A stretch of DNA of 64,000 nucleotides, taken from contig NZ_RJUL01000002.1 in assembly GCF_003751625.1 (NCBI RefSeq), forward strand, positions 1 to 64,000. The letters run 5' to 3'. The position numbers and the translations under genes were made by a program. Below, in pieces: positions 16,430 to 24,827 of this stretch (the first letter of the stretch is position 1; the number at the start of each line of letters is the position of its first letter). Origin of the DNA: Gallaecimonas pentaromativorans (lineage in GTDB: Bacteria; Pseudomonadota; Gammaproteobacteria; Enterobacterales; Gallaecimonadaceae). A model generated the notes under the pieces. The model made no database searches. It saw only the letters and a program-made list of their open reading frames with translations, and had not been told where the DNA came from.

Positions 16430-17329
16430 ATGGGTTTTTACGTACTGCTGGTTTTTATTGCCTGTGGGTTTTATGTCCAGCATCGCGGCCAGGTGCAGCA
16501 CGCCAAGCTGCGCCGCAAATTTACCGACCATGCCAACCTGTTGGCACCCATTAACTGCCTGTTTTATCTCTTCTCCCGCATCGATAACCGCCCTTACATC
16601 GACCCTCAGCAGTTCCCTGAACTGGCGGTACTTTCCAAGCACTGGCAAAGCATTCGTGACGAGGCCCTGGCCCTTAACGCGCAAGCGGGCATCAAAGCCT
16701 CGGCAGAGCTTGACGACATCGGCTTTAACTCCTTTTTTAAAACCGGCTGGAAGCGCTATTACCTCAAGTGGTACGGGGCCGATCTGCATTCTGCCCGGCA
16801 AAGCTGCCCACAAACCCTGGCGCTGCTGCGCACTCTGCCCTCGGTAAAAGGCGCCATGTTTGCCATGCTGCCACCCGGCGCCAAGCTGGTGCGCCACCGC
16901 GACCCTTACGCCGGCTCGCTGCGCTACCACCTGGGGCTGGATGTGCCCGAGTCAAACGACTGCTTTATCGAAGTAGACGGCGAGCGTTACAGCTGGCGTA
17001 ACGGTGAGGCGGTGATGTTTGACGAGACCTATATCCACCACGCCCAAAACGCATCGGCCCAAAACCGTATCGTGCTGTTTTTAGACGTTGAGCGCCCCCT
17101 GACCTGGGCGCCGATACGCTGGCTTAACCGCGCCTTTTCGAGCCTGGTGATGGCCGCCTCCGCCACCAAGAACGTGGAGGGCGACAAAGTCGGCCTGCTT
17201 AACCGGCTCTTTGCCGGGATCTACAAGGTGCGCTTGCTGGGTAAAGGGATCAAAGCCTTCAACAAACCCCTTTACTACCTGCTGCAATACGCACTGTACG
17301 CCGGGCTGATTTACGCCGTTTTCTTTTAA
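16430..17329 (+). CDS. LpxO-like aspartyl/asparaginyl beta-hydroxylase domain protein
   Basis: 299 aa. Residues 1-15 form an N-terminal membrane anchor, followed by the aspartyl/asparaginyl hydroxylase (cupin) fold. HRDPYAGSLRYHLGL holds the iron-binding His-x-Asp and DETYIHHAQN the distal His; a C-terminal hydrophobic segment closes the protein. LpxO enzymes are Fe(II)/2-oxoglutarate dioxygenases that 2-hydroxylate lipid A acyl chains on the cytoplasmic side. GGAGAAAA precedes the ATG. It overlaps the convergent rebB-like gene by four bases at the stops. Confidence 0.87.
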   Translation: MGFYVLLVFIACGFYVQHRGQVQHAKLRRKFTDHANLLAPINCLFYLFSRIDNRPYIDPQQFPELAVLSKHWQSIRDEALALNAQAGIKASAELDDIGFNSFFKTGWKRYYLKWYGADLHSARQSCPQTLALLRTLPSVKGAMFAMLPPGAKLVRHRDPYAGSLRYHLGLDVPESNDCFIEVDGERYSWRNGEAVMFDETYIHHAQNASAQNRIVLFLDVERPLTWAPIRWLNRAFSSLVMAASATKNVEGDKVGLLNRLFAGIYKVRLLGKGIKAFNKPLYYLLQYALYAGLIYAVFF

Positions 17330-17901
17330 ACCTGCGTTTGGCCAAGACGGCGAATGCTATTTAGCACCTCGCCATAGGCCTCGGCCTGAGTAGGGTCTGC
17401 CAGCATCAAGCGCAGGCAAGTGGCGGTGGCGGCCAGCTGCAGGGTGTGCAGCGCGCTTTGGTAATTGGCGGCACTAATCTCATTCAAGGTGGCTTGCATC
17501 GCCTCACTGGCGCTTCGCACCGCATAGGAAAAATCCCCGGCACTGCCCAGCACAGCCTGAAGGGTTTGGTTCATAGCATCGGTTATCTGCGAGTTTATGC
17601 CCCCAAAGCTCGCCGCCTGGACCTTGGCACTGCCAGCCGCAAAAGCCTCATCTGCCAACGGAGCGCTGGTCGCCGCATTCAGGGAAAACATCATCGTTAC
17701 CGCTTCGGCAGTAGCCGCCTGGGAGATGACAAATTGCTGGGACTGCGCACTAACGGCGTTTTCAAGGGCCAAGCTGGTGGCATGGGCAATAGTTTGGTAA
17801 ATCGTGGCCATGGCCATAGCCGGCGCTTCGCCAACGACCTTGGTGTTGGCTTGGGTAACAGCGTCGGTGATCATCGGGTTGACCGTGGTGCTTTGGGACA
17901 T
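17326..17901 (-). CDS. R-body (RebB family) structural protein, double length
   Basis: 191 aa. Residues 5-75 carry the RebB pattern (ITDAVTQANTKVVGEAPAMA, then IYQTIAHATSLALENAV and QQFVISQAATAEAV). Residues 103-165 look like a second degenerate copy beginning INSQITDAMNQTLQAVLG. Typical RebB proteins are about 100 aa. R-bodies are coiled protein ribbons that unroll and pierce membranes, best known from Caedibacter killer symbionts. Only one reb gene is seen here, while most loci have several. No signal peptide. Its neighbours at 18265-21772 look like toxins. It is divergent from the toxin-like genes across 363 bp. Confidence 0.82.
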   Translation of the reverse strand: MSQSTTVNPMITDAVTQANTKVVGEAPAMAMATIYQTIAHATSLALENAVSAQSQQFVISQAATAEAVTMMFSLNAATSAPLADEAFAAGSAKVQAASFGGINSQITDAMNQTLQAVLGSAGDFSYAVRSASEAMQATLNEISAANYQSALHTLQLAATATCLRLMLADPTQAEAYGEVLNSIRRLGQTQV

Positions 17902-18264
17902 GATGCGCTCCTTGCTTAGAGGGAAATAACCGGGCGGAAGGATAAGCGTAGCTCGTTGACAGGCTTGCGATTAGCTACGCGATATCAGCATCATGCCATA
18001 TTCGCCTTACAACATAGTCTTGCATTTCGCCCCGGTAAATTGGCCAGGTTGACGCTGCCAGGCTACTGTCCAAGGCTTGAGAACGGCATGGAATGCGCCG
18101 TGGCATTGCCACTCAAGCCCCCTGCTTTACTGCCTCAAATATGGCCCACCACGCCCCATGCCCTTCGCCATCAAGGCGTAACACCCTTCGTTGCCAACAT
18201 TACCTGAGGCAGCTTCGCGCCGTGGTATCCGGGAGCTTCTCAGCCCGACCTTCCTAAAGGAGTC
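17902..18264. promoter_or_regulatory. Divergent control region of rebB and the toxin-like genes
   Basis: No gene here. GCGTAGCT (17946-17953) and AGCTACGC (17973-17980) form a perfect 8-bp inverted repeat around TTGACA (17956-17961), a -35 candidate for the plus direction. The -10 is weak. The layout suggests an operator shared by the divergent genes. The remaining bases up to the ribosome site at 18257 show nothing recognisable. Confidence 0.4.
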
Positions 18265-18651
18265 ATGATGCACGCGCTGTCGCTTACCTTAGATTCCATC
18301 ACCTGCCATGGCACATCCGAAACCCGCGGTGGTGGCGATGATGTCTATATCATCTTTCAGGTTGATGCCGGTTTTCCGATCCGTTACCCGGGCATTGGCA
18401 AACATCACTCGATGACCGACAACGATAACAAGAACGCCACCTGGAACATCAACAAGACCCTCCATTTTGAACGCGATCTGCTGATCACCCTCTACGACCA
18501 AGACCCTAATTACATCAACGCCTTATCTGAATATCTGGTCAGCCATGACTACCAACCCAACTTCACCTCTGGCGCCATTACCCTGACTAACCCCAACGGC
18601 GCGAAATACACGCTCAATGTCACCCGCAACAGCACTGGGCAGGAGGGCTGA
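18265..18651 (+). CDS. Small C2-like domain protein of toxin-like locus
   Basis: About 128 aa. SITCHGTSE, then DDVYIIFQVD, RYPGIGKHHSM and ITLYDQDP align by eye with a domain at about residues 260-350 of the next gene's product (SITCNKASE, DEVYLMFTID, RYPTHGQFSM, VQLFDNDT). The Asp-rich loops suggest a calcium-binding C2-like beta-sandwich. No signal peptide. AAAGGAG precedes two adjacent ATGs; the second (18268) has the better spacing. The next gene starts three bases after its stop, so the two are an operon. Confidence 0.72.
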   Translation: MMHALSLTLDSITCHGTSETRGGGDDVYIIFQVDAGFPIRYPGIGKHHSMTDNDNKNATWNINKTLHFERDLLITLYDQDPNYINALSEYLVSHDYQPNFTSGAITLTNPNGAKYTLNVTRNSTGQEG

Positions 18652-18654
18652 GCC

Positions 18655-20610
18655 ATGACCTCCAACCATACCCCCTCCCCCTTCTTGCAAGGGCACTTTG
18701 CGGCGCTCCATCAGGCCATGGGCGCCGAGCACGGCGATAAATTGCCGCCGCAAAAACCGGCGGTACTCAAGCAACAGCCGCTCTCAGACCCGGCCCGCGC
18801 CCTTTGCCAGGAATATGCGGCGGCTTTGGCGCGGTTTTCGGCATCGGCACAGGCCGAAGCGCTGCGCGAGCGGCTCTCTTGCGCCAAAAGCAATGAAGAT
18901 TTGGCCCGTAGCCTGTTTGACGCCTTTGCCAGCGACGACTTTGCCAGAACCCGCCAACTGGCAGAGGAATACAGCCTGCGAGACGACTTTGGGTTGCAGT
19001 CGCTCACCTTGGGCGCGGATGTTGAAGTCGCCTTTTTGTTCGGTATTCAAGGCAATATCAGCATTGGCCTGCCCATTACCACCCTGCGCGATTTCGACAC
19101 GGTGGTGCTCTGCGTTAGCGGCATGGTGAGCGGCGGCATTGACGAAACTGCTTTTGTCGGCGTCACTGGCGGTGTTTGGTCGGTCACCCCTGAAGGGTTG
19201 TCCGGCTGGTCGGTAACCGGCCAGGCCTATGCCGGTTTTGAAGGTGAAGTGGTGGTGCAAGGCGGTTTGTCTATCTCGCTGTTCCCGCCGGACGTGCTGG
19301 GTTGGGGGGTACTGTTAAGCCTCGGCGGCGGTGAAGGGGGCGGCGCAGATGTCGGCATATCCTATGGCGTTGTGTTCCCCTGGGATGCGCCCAGGGTCTA
19401 CCAGCCAAGGGCACGCAACTACATGATAATCAACAGCATCACCTGTAATAAGGCCTCTGAAATGGGTAAGGATGAGGTGTACCTCATGTTTACCATCGAC
19501 AACGATCTGGTCTATCGCTACCCCACCCATGGCCAGTTCTCCATGGGTGACAACAGTAGCTGGGGAGTAGGACGCAGTATCTATTTCAACGACAACGTCA
19601 AAGTGCAGCTCTTTGACAATGACACTGGCAATAACGACTCCCTTGGCCAGACCACCTACCAGGCCAGCAACTTCCAATCGCAGGTAACGGTATCGGGTTC
19701 ATCCGGTAAGTACACCCTCGACGCGGTATTAGAGCCGATGTACGTCAACTGGGATAACCCCAAACACATCAACAATGTGGACTCCACTATCCAGTCACCG
19801 GCCGCCTGCGTCTTTAACGACGCACTCTATGTATTCTGGCGCGGTGCCACCAACAACCGGATTTACTGCAGCCCCTCCACCGACGGCGAACAATGGCCCG
19901 ATGGCCACACCATCAACAATGTTGACTCCACCGATCTGTCGCCGGCAGCCGTGGCCTTCCAAGGCCAGTTGTTTGTGTTCTGGCAAGGTGGCAACAAAGG
20001 CCTGTATTGGAGCGCTTCAAGTGATGGGAAAACCTGGCCGCCCGGTACCCCTATCCGCCAGGAAACCACCCCCTACACCCCCACCCCCTGTGTCTTTGAC
20101 AACCGCTTGTACGTTTTCTGGGTCGCCAACGACTCAAGCAAACGGCTGATCTACAGCATCTTCGACCCCGGCACCGGCAGCTGGTCGAACAATGCCCCCG
20201 TCAACAGCACCGACGAGGCCATCTCCAGTGTGTCGGCCTGTGTATTCAAAGACGAGCTGTACCTGTTTCACGTTAATACCAGCAACCAGACCCGCTTTAC
20301 CGCCTCGGCGAGCAACAGCTGGCCCGGTTCGTCCCCCACCGGCGCGACCATCCTAGCCACCCTTGTCAGCGCCTGCACGGCGCAAGGCGGTATCGTGCTT
20401 GGCCAGAACGACCCTCAATATTGGCCCATGGGCTATTCACCAGTGCTCTGCACCGTTTCGCGTATCGATAAGTGGGGGGCGTCGGCTGCGGTTGGCAATG
20501 TGAAAATGTTGATGCAGTCGGGCCCTGCCTTGGTCACATACCAAAAAACGCCTTATCTCTTTTACGCCGACACCAATGAGCGCTTGCTGTTTTGTAAAGC
20601 AAAACCTTGA
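18655..20610 (+). CDS. Large multidomain toxin-like protein with C2-like and propeller-like repeats
   Basis: 651 aa, no signal peptide. Residues 1-110 are Ala-rich and helical. Residues 110-245 are a Gly-rich beta region. Residues 255-355 are a C2-like domain shared with the upstream protein. Residues 360-650 contain about five repeats of roughly 50 aa (SPAACVFNDALYVFW, SPAAVAFQGQLFVFW, TPTPCVFDNRLYVFW, VSACVFKDELYLF) with SxDGxxW loops, as in sialidase-like or lectin beta-propellers. AGGAGGG lies seven bases before the ATG. The name is not known. The domain mix and the neighbours (R-body gene, aerolysin-type gene) suggest a cell-binding effector or toxin (inference). Confidence 0.8.
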   Translation: MTSNHTPSPFLQGHFAALHQAMGAEHGDKLPPQKPAVLKQQPLSDPARALCQEYAAALARFSASAQAEALRERLSCAKSNEDLARSLFDAFASDDFARTRQLAEEYSLRDDFGLQSLTLGADVEVAFLFGIQGNISIGLPITTLRDFDTVVLCVSGMVSGGIDETAFVGVTGGVWSVTPEGLSGWSVTGQAYAGFEGEVVVQGGLSISLFPPDVLGWGVLLSLGGGEGGGADVGISYGVVFPWDAPRVYQPRARNYMIINSITCNKASEMGKDEVYLMFTIDNDLVYRYPTHGQFSMGDNSSWGVGRSIYFNDNVKVQLFDNDTGNNDSLGQTTYQASNFQSQVTVSGSSGKYTLDAVLEPMYVNWDNPKHINNVDSTIQSPAACVFNDALYVFWRGATNNRIYCSPSTDGEQWPDGHTINNVDSTDLSPAAVAFQGQLFVFWQGGNKGLYWSASSDGKTWPPGTPIRQETTPYTPTPCVFDNRLYVFWVANDSSKRLIYSIFDPGTGSWSNNAPVNSTDEAISSVSACVFKDELYLFHVNTSNQTRFTASASNSWPGSSPTGATILATLVSACTAQGGIVLGQNDPQYWPMGYSPVLCTVSRIDKWGASAAVGNVKMLMQSGPALVTYQKTPYLFYADTNERLLFCKAKP

Positions 20611-20620
20611 TAGCCAACAT

Positions 20621-20650
20621 AAAAAACCGGCGCTAAAGCGCCGGTTTTTT
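20621..20650. terminator. Bidirectional terminator between convergent toxin-like genes
   Basis: AAAAAACCGGCGCT / AGCGCCGGTTTTTT, a perfect stem with A and T tracts. Confidence 0.9.
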
Positions 20651-20709
20651 ATGGCCGATGATTGCCTGTCACAGTGCAGGGCTAACCGCCAGGCATTGCC
20701 CCGGGGCCC

Positions 20710-21772
20710 TTAACCCACCACCCGCAAGCCCAGCTCCAGGCCGTCGGTTTCCACGATGTCTTCGCTGGAGATATCGACAATCAGGCTGGAGGACGGCACC
20801 GTACCGGACATGGTGGCAGATTCGGTGAAGCGGTACTTCTCGACCATTTTGCCATTGATGTTTTCATAGAAAACGATGTCATAGGTGAATGGCACATCTT
20901 TGAGCGTCGCTTCCAGCACCTGAATAGACGCCGTGGTCCTTTTCCGCGCGGGGCAGGGAATATTGACGTTCCACGTGTGCGCGTAGGATTTGCTGTCAGT
21001 CTCTTGCACACCATAGGCGTACTGGTAACTGAACTGAAAGGTGAAGGTTTGGGTGGCTGAGATCTCCCCCATTTTAAAGCTGGCTTTGGCACCGATGACG
21101 TAGCTGTACCCCATCATTGCATTGACGGTATGGGTGCGGGTAATGGTCTGGGAATGGGTCTCGGAGGTGGTATCCGAGTAGGCTGCGGAGGTACTCTCGT
21201 CCGAGTTGTTTTCAAAGGTGATGGAGTTGATCGACTTGAGCGAACCTTTTTTCAGCTGGGCGATAAGGGCCGGCTCATCAACCTCGACATTTTCTATCCG
21301 CACGGGATAACCAAAGTCAAAGCGCAACTTATCGATACGACCACCGCTTCGGCCCCGAATTTGGCGAAGCACCAGCCCTCTTTGATTCATCGAAGGTGAA
21401 GGGGCTGCCGCCACCACCGAAAAGCTCGGAGGAGATCACCTGGCTGCCGTCTGCCGTTTTGGCGACAAAACGCAATTGGTCCACCCGTTCCCCGGCGCGC
21501 CCCTCGATCCGGTAGATGTCATACCCTCTTGGAATGGCAAAAGGCGTTCTTGGCGACCCTTTGCTGCCGCCATGATGTTTGCCGGGAACATCGCCGTAAT
21601 AGACAAGAATATTGTCTATCTCAGCGCCGGAACGTACTTCAATTTTTGAAATAGCGCCGGATTTAAGTACATGGATATCCTCGGCAAAATCGCTCCCACC
21701 GTTAGTGCCAACGGTATGAGTGACCACGCTTTCGAGAATGGCATCTTCAACTGTTTTCGGTTTGTCTGACAT
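20710..21772 (-). pseudogene. Jacalin-lectin / aerolysin-type (ETX/MTX2-like) pore-forming toxin, frameshifted
   Basis: Two overlapping minus frames, 21329-21772 and 20710-21417, join into one protein of about 350 aa. The first half has jacalin-like lectin elements (AEIDNILVYYGD, IYRIEGRAGERVDQLRF). A second lectin-like motif (LRQIRGRSGGRIDKLRF) lies just after the break. The second half is an aerolysin/ETX-MTX2 pore module with a Ser/Thr-rich amphipathic stretch (SAAYSDTTSETHSQTITRTH, then FKMGEISATQTFTFQFSY). A one-base shift near 21380-21390 breaks the frame within FTFDE. No signal peptide. It could be decay, a sequencing error or phase variation. Confidence 0.78.
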
Positions 21773-22227
21773 GTCGCTCTCCTTTTCATTAAGATTCAGG
21801 ACCAGATTGCCAGCTCTATAAATAAAAACAGCCTGTGCTTTTCACGATCTATTACTTTCAACCAGAAAAATTTAAAATCAGTTTTTTTGATTTTTACCGA
21901 GACAAATAAGCCTCGGCTAATGTAGAAAAAAACACCTCATACCAGATGATGGCGTCGAATTAAAGCCAGGCCAGCACCTGCCCACTCGAAATTAATTAAC
22001 AGGTTGATTGCTTATAAGCCAATTGACGAAAATAGAATAAAAAACGGCGCTAGTGCGCCGTTTTTTTATATATAGCTTTTTCACATTATCGCCAGAACAC
22101 CCTTCATGGTCTCTTGAGGCCATTCGCCTTTATCTTCAGGTGCTGTGGCTCGACTTGCCCCCACTTTTTTGCTATGGCAACGATCTTCACTGTGCTATCA
22201 AAGGGCGATTGTTCATATGAATAGCCA
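21773..22227. other. Intergenic, AT-rich; one terminator, no gene
   Basis: Upstream region of the aerolysin-type gene. The first 180 bases are AT-rich, in contrast to the GC-rich core. A hairpin at 22039-22067 is listed separately. The short plus frame that starts at 22145 is antisense to the next gene and is not supported. Confidence 0.5.
22039..22067. terminator. Terminator-like hairpin
   Basis: AAAACGGCGC / GCGCCGTTTT around TAGT with a T7 tract. It lies 160 bp past the stop of the minus-strand gene at 22228 and could act on either strand. Confidence 0.7.
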
Positions 22228-22569
22228 CTACAAAAACCAACAGCCTACTAGAGAAAAGAAAAGTAGCAGCATCAATCCCACTGACCATACGAAACCCGCT
22301 TTAACTTTTCCTATCCTCTGTAGGCAGTCATCATCGCAATAATCAAAGCCCTCTTGTTTGAACAAAAAGCTAATTAGCTTTGAAGGTGACATAACACGAG
22401 AATCAAGCCCAACATCAGGGCAACCCAGTGCTTGATAGTGCCCAACATGGTGTACTTTCAGATGCGCGATCAAGGCTCTCAACCGGGAAAGGTAGATAAG
22501 CGAAGCAACACCAGCACCTATCAGACCAACGAAAAAAGCCAGTATTACGAGAAATTTAATAACAACCAT
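22228..22569 (-). CDS. Small membrane protein, unknown
   Basis: 113 aa. Two transmembrane segments, at residues 4-27 and 92-112, flank a polar loop containing four Cys/His-rich short motifs (HHVGHYQALGCPD, YCDDDC). No family recognised. The base composition is lower in GC than the core genes. It is one of three small minus-strand orphans between the toxin-like locus and the second cassette group; no attC-like site was found beside it. Function unknown. Confidence 0.6.
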   Translation of the reverse strand: MVVIKFLVILAFFVGLIGAGVASLIYLSRLRALIAHLKVHHVGHYQALGCPDVGLDSRVMSPSKLISFLFKQEGFDYCDDDCLQRIGKVKAGFVWSVGLMLLLFFSLVGCWFL

Positions 22570-22636
22570 AGTTTCGGTTTACCGATAAAGGCGGCATGAC
22601 AAGATAAAGGATAAAAATGGCACCCATCTGTTTAAT

Positions 22637-23133
22637 TTATTGGCAGGTGGAGCCGTTATCCACCACCCGATAGGCGGCAAAGGTATTTTTAGAGGGGCGG
22701 TCAGCAATTGTTATACCCAGCATCTTGTTGGCATTTTCTTTGGCTCGCTCAGAAATTTGGATTCTTTCCAGCTCAAACCTATTGCTCGCTTCATCAGCCC
22801 AATGGCAGCGGCTGTCTTTGCTGGCAGCGGAAGACGCCAGATGTTTTATGGTCTGGGCTATCTCAGCATCGCCTTTAAAGACATCGGCAAAAGCAAACGC
22901 CACTTTTCAGCCATGGAACCAGGCTCGGCGCCGTTAAGCAGGTGAAGGTAGGTATCGCGGTAACGGGCCTTATGAGCATCCACAAAGGCCAAGGCATCGT
23001 CGTCCAACCCAGATCCTTGCTCATAAACGCCATAAAGGCCGTAGAGTTCCAACTGCTTAAACGGCGCCATAAAGGCGCCTACCGAAGCAATACCAACCAG
23101 CACAAGGGCGATGGCCAGTTGCTTTTTCTTCAT
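22637..23133 (-). pseudogene. Frameshifted small exported protein
   Basis: The upstream frame (22858-23133) begins with a signal-peptide or anchor stretch, KKKQLAIALVLVGIASVGAF. It reads MAEKW and then passes into a short out-of-frame tail. The second frame (22637-22903) continues naturally as FAFADVFKGDAEIAQTI and ends with a Cys-containing tail. One missing base near 22896-22902 explains the break; together they give about 165 aa. No family recognised. It may be a recent pseudogene or an assembly error. Confidence 0.6.
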
Positions 23134-23250
23134 GGTTTACCTCATCTAACTGGCATTGCCACAATGCAGCGGCGAAAAGTAAAAAAGGACATATATGCCC
23201 TCTTTAGATTTCTCAACTCACCAAATGAGTAATAATGCAGAAGAACATAA

Positions 23251-23544
23251 TTATGTCTGATGATAAAACCCAAAATAATAGGAAAAAGAGAAAACACAAA
23301 AAACAGCTAAAATTGCAGCAACAGAGATAAGCAACCATCTAATCCCTTGCCGTCTAAATAACAAACCATCCTCTTTATATATTCTTTTTACAAGAAATAA
23401 AAATGGAACTACTCTAACTAAGGTTTTATATTCATCCTTGACCCTAAGCATACCGGAATTAATAAAATGGATTGCATGCAAAGCAGAAAAAATAAACAAC
23501 ACTACCAAAACAAACGCAATTATCTTGAGAACCCAAATTACCAT
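23251..23544 (-). CDS. Small membrane protein, unknown
   Basis: About 97 aa. Two hydrophobic helices (about 3-25 and 68-92) enclose a basic loop (KRIYKEDGLLFRRQG). The ATG at 23544 has GGGAG upstream and is preferred over a TTG six codons earlier. AT-rich relative to the core genes. No family recognised and no attC-like site on either side; it may be an old insertion next to the cassette region. Confidence 0.6.
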   Translation of the reverse strand: MVIWVLKIIAFVLVVLFIFSALHAIHFINSGMLRVKDEYKTLVRVVPFLFLVKRIYKEDGLLFRRQGIRWLLISVAAILAVFCVFSFSYYFGFYHQT

Positions 23545-23711
23545 CCTACACTCCCAGGACAAACAGGATCATTACACTCGGCATTTATAGCGTACCACTC
23601 CCTCCCCTTCATACAGCCCTGCGCAGTGCGCTGCTGGCTTGGAGCGCACGGCCTGCTGCTGCCACAGTAAACGTCCTGTCCCCCCCTAACTCACTGAAAT
23701 TGTGAGAAACT

Positions 23712-23757
23712 GAAGATGGGTGTCCCCTGTTATTTGAAGATGGGTATCCTTTATTTT
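23712..23757. repeat. Twin GAAGATGGGT motif, transposase-linked repeat remnant
   Basis: GAAGATGGGTGTCC at 23712 and GAAGATGGGTATCC at 23736 lie 24 bp apart. They resemble the core of the repeat near 856-1117. As there, they lie at the downstream end of a cassette group. Confidence 0.55.
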
Positions 23758-23765
23758 CCTGGTGA

Positions 23766-23822
23766 TAAATGGACCGAGAAAGAGCCTTAATTAATTTACA
23801 GAACACCACAGTCACTTGTTAG
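23766..23822 (-). repeat. Conserved downstream end of cassette group 2
   Basis: About 57 bases closely matching 45027-45081 (both have AAATGGAC, CTTAATT, ACAGAAC and CACTTGTTAG). On the minus strand it starts CTAACAAGTGAC, like the first arm of an attC site, but a matching second arm was not found. The stop of the last cassette gene lies within it. Confidence 0.65.
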
Positions 23823-24754
23823 CTTTCAACATGAATAACCTTCATGTTAGGGATGTTCGAAAATTTGCAGAGATTTGTTAAAGCATCTCGTTTAATTCGA
23901 GTTGCCAAGCCTAAAATCATCAGCTTTTCACCTTCTTCTAGTTGGTTTGGCACTAACAATGAATATGAAGTACTGTGTAACAGAGAGCTAGTATAATCGT
24001 ATATAAAATTGTACATCTCTAATAGCCCAACGCCTTCAGCTTTAACCTTCCAGCTCCGAGTATCTTTAAGTTCTTTCTCAACCCGACTCAGCTGCCCCCT
24101 AAAATCGAATAAGCTCGTGGCTTCGCCATCTTCGAGAAGGGACTTCTTCACTTCTAGCCACTCATTGGCTATTTGCTCTTCCCTCTCTTGATGCTGAGAG
24201 AGGAATGAATTGATATACGTTTTGTGAAATCCAGCACCGTTAAACTCAGCCATATCTAAGAATATTGAAATTTCCTTATCAAGATCATCATAAAGTTTAT
24301 CTATGGCAATCTTCGTTTCCATAAACTGATCTGGGCTTGATGCTTGCTGCTCAAGTGCGACCTCCTCAGCTGACAACTTTTCGAGTCTGCGCAAATCTTT
24401 CAGTGCGTATTCTTCGAGGCTCTTTGATTTTTCAAGTTGGTGTTTGTAAATCGAGTATCTTAACTTGTACTTAAATGACTCTTCGGCAACAAGAATTCTT
24501 GTTGTTATACAGGTTTCAAATAGAAATCTAAGATTCGAGATCATTAAAAGTGTTGAATTATGCTGACTCTCTATTTCATTGAAGCAGCGACTTAGTGAAT
24601 CTAAGATACTAAGGGTTAACTCTTTTACTAGAGGTTTATTATTAAACAACCCTGCAAGCGTTCTTATTTGCTCAATAGTCTCTTGGTTTCCGTCGACTAC
24701 CTTTTTTCGCCTTTGCTCAACATATCGATCTAGTCCGGGCGCATAATTAAACAC
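23819..24754 (-). CDS. Cassette-borne helical protein, unknown
   Basis: 311 aa, almost all helical and charged, no signal peptide or membrane helix. NLRFLFETCITTRILVAEESF and YDYTSSLLHSTSYSLL recall DUF5677-type proteins, where a helical core carries a conserved Arg/Glu and a late His-Ser, but this is only a resemblance. It starts at a GTG with AAGGAAA before it. An attC-like site (24773-24827) lies 19 bases upstream and belongs to the previous cassette. The stop TAA is part of the TAACAAG arm. AT-rich codon use. Function unknown. Confidence 0.72.
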   Translation of the reverse strand: MFNYAPGLDRYVEQRRKKVVDGNQETIEQIRTLAGLFNNKPLVKELTLSILDSLSRCFNEIESQHNSTLLMISNLRFLFETCITTRILVAEESFKYKLRYSIYKHQLEKSKSLEEYALKDLRRLEKLSAEEVALEQQASSPDQFMETKIAIDKLYDDLDKEISIFLDMAEFNGAGFHKTYINSFLSQHQEREEQIANEWLEVKKSLLEDGEATSLFDFRGQLSRVEKELKDTRSWKVKAEGVGLLEMYNFIYDYTSSLLHSTSYSLLVPNQLEEGEKLMILGLATRIKRDALTNLCKFSNIPNMKVIHVES

Positions 24755-24772
24755 TGTACTTTCCTTGGATAG

Positions 24773-24827
24773 CTAACGCCCAAATCAGCCGCGCGCTTTT
24801 TGCGTCGGCTGGATTTGCTTGTTATAC
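24773..24827 (-). other. attC-like recombination site 4
   Basis: On the minus strand: GTATAACAAGCAAATCCAGCC, then GACGC-AAAAAGC-GCGC, then GGCTGATTTGGGCGTTAGC. The outer arms (CAAATCCAGCC / GGCTGATTTGG) pair well with an unpaired base. The shape is that of a short, textbook attC. The stop codon of the gene at 24822 lies in its first arm. Confidence 0.9.

Noticed and set aside
17326-21772. Prophage or tailocin origin of the toxin-like locus
   Set aside because: No capsid, tail, lysis or integrase genes and no flanking repeats were found.
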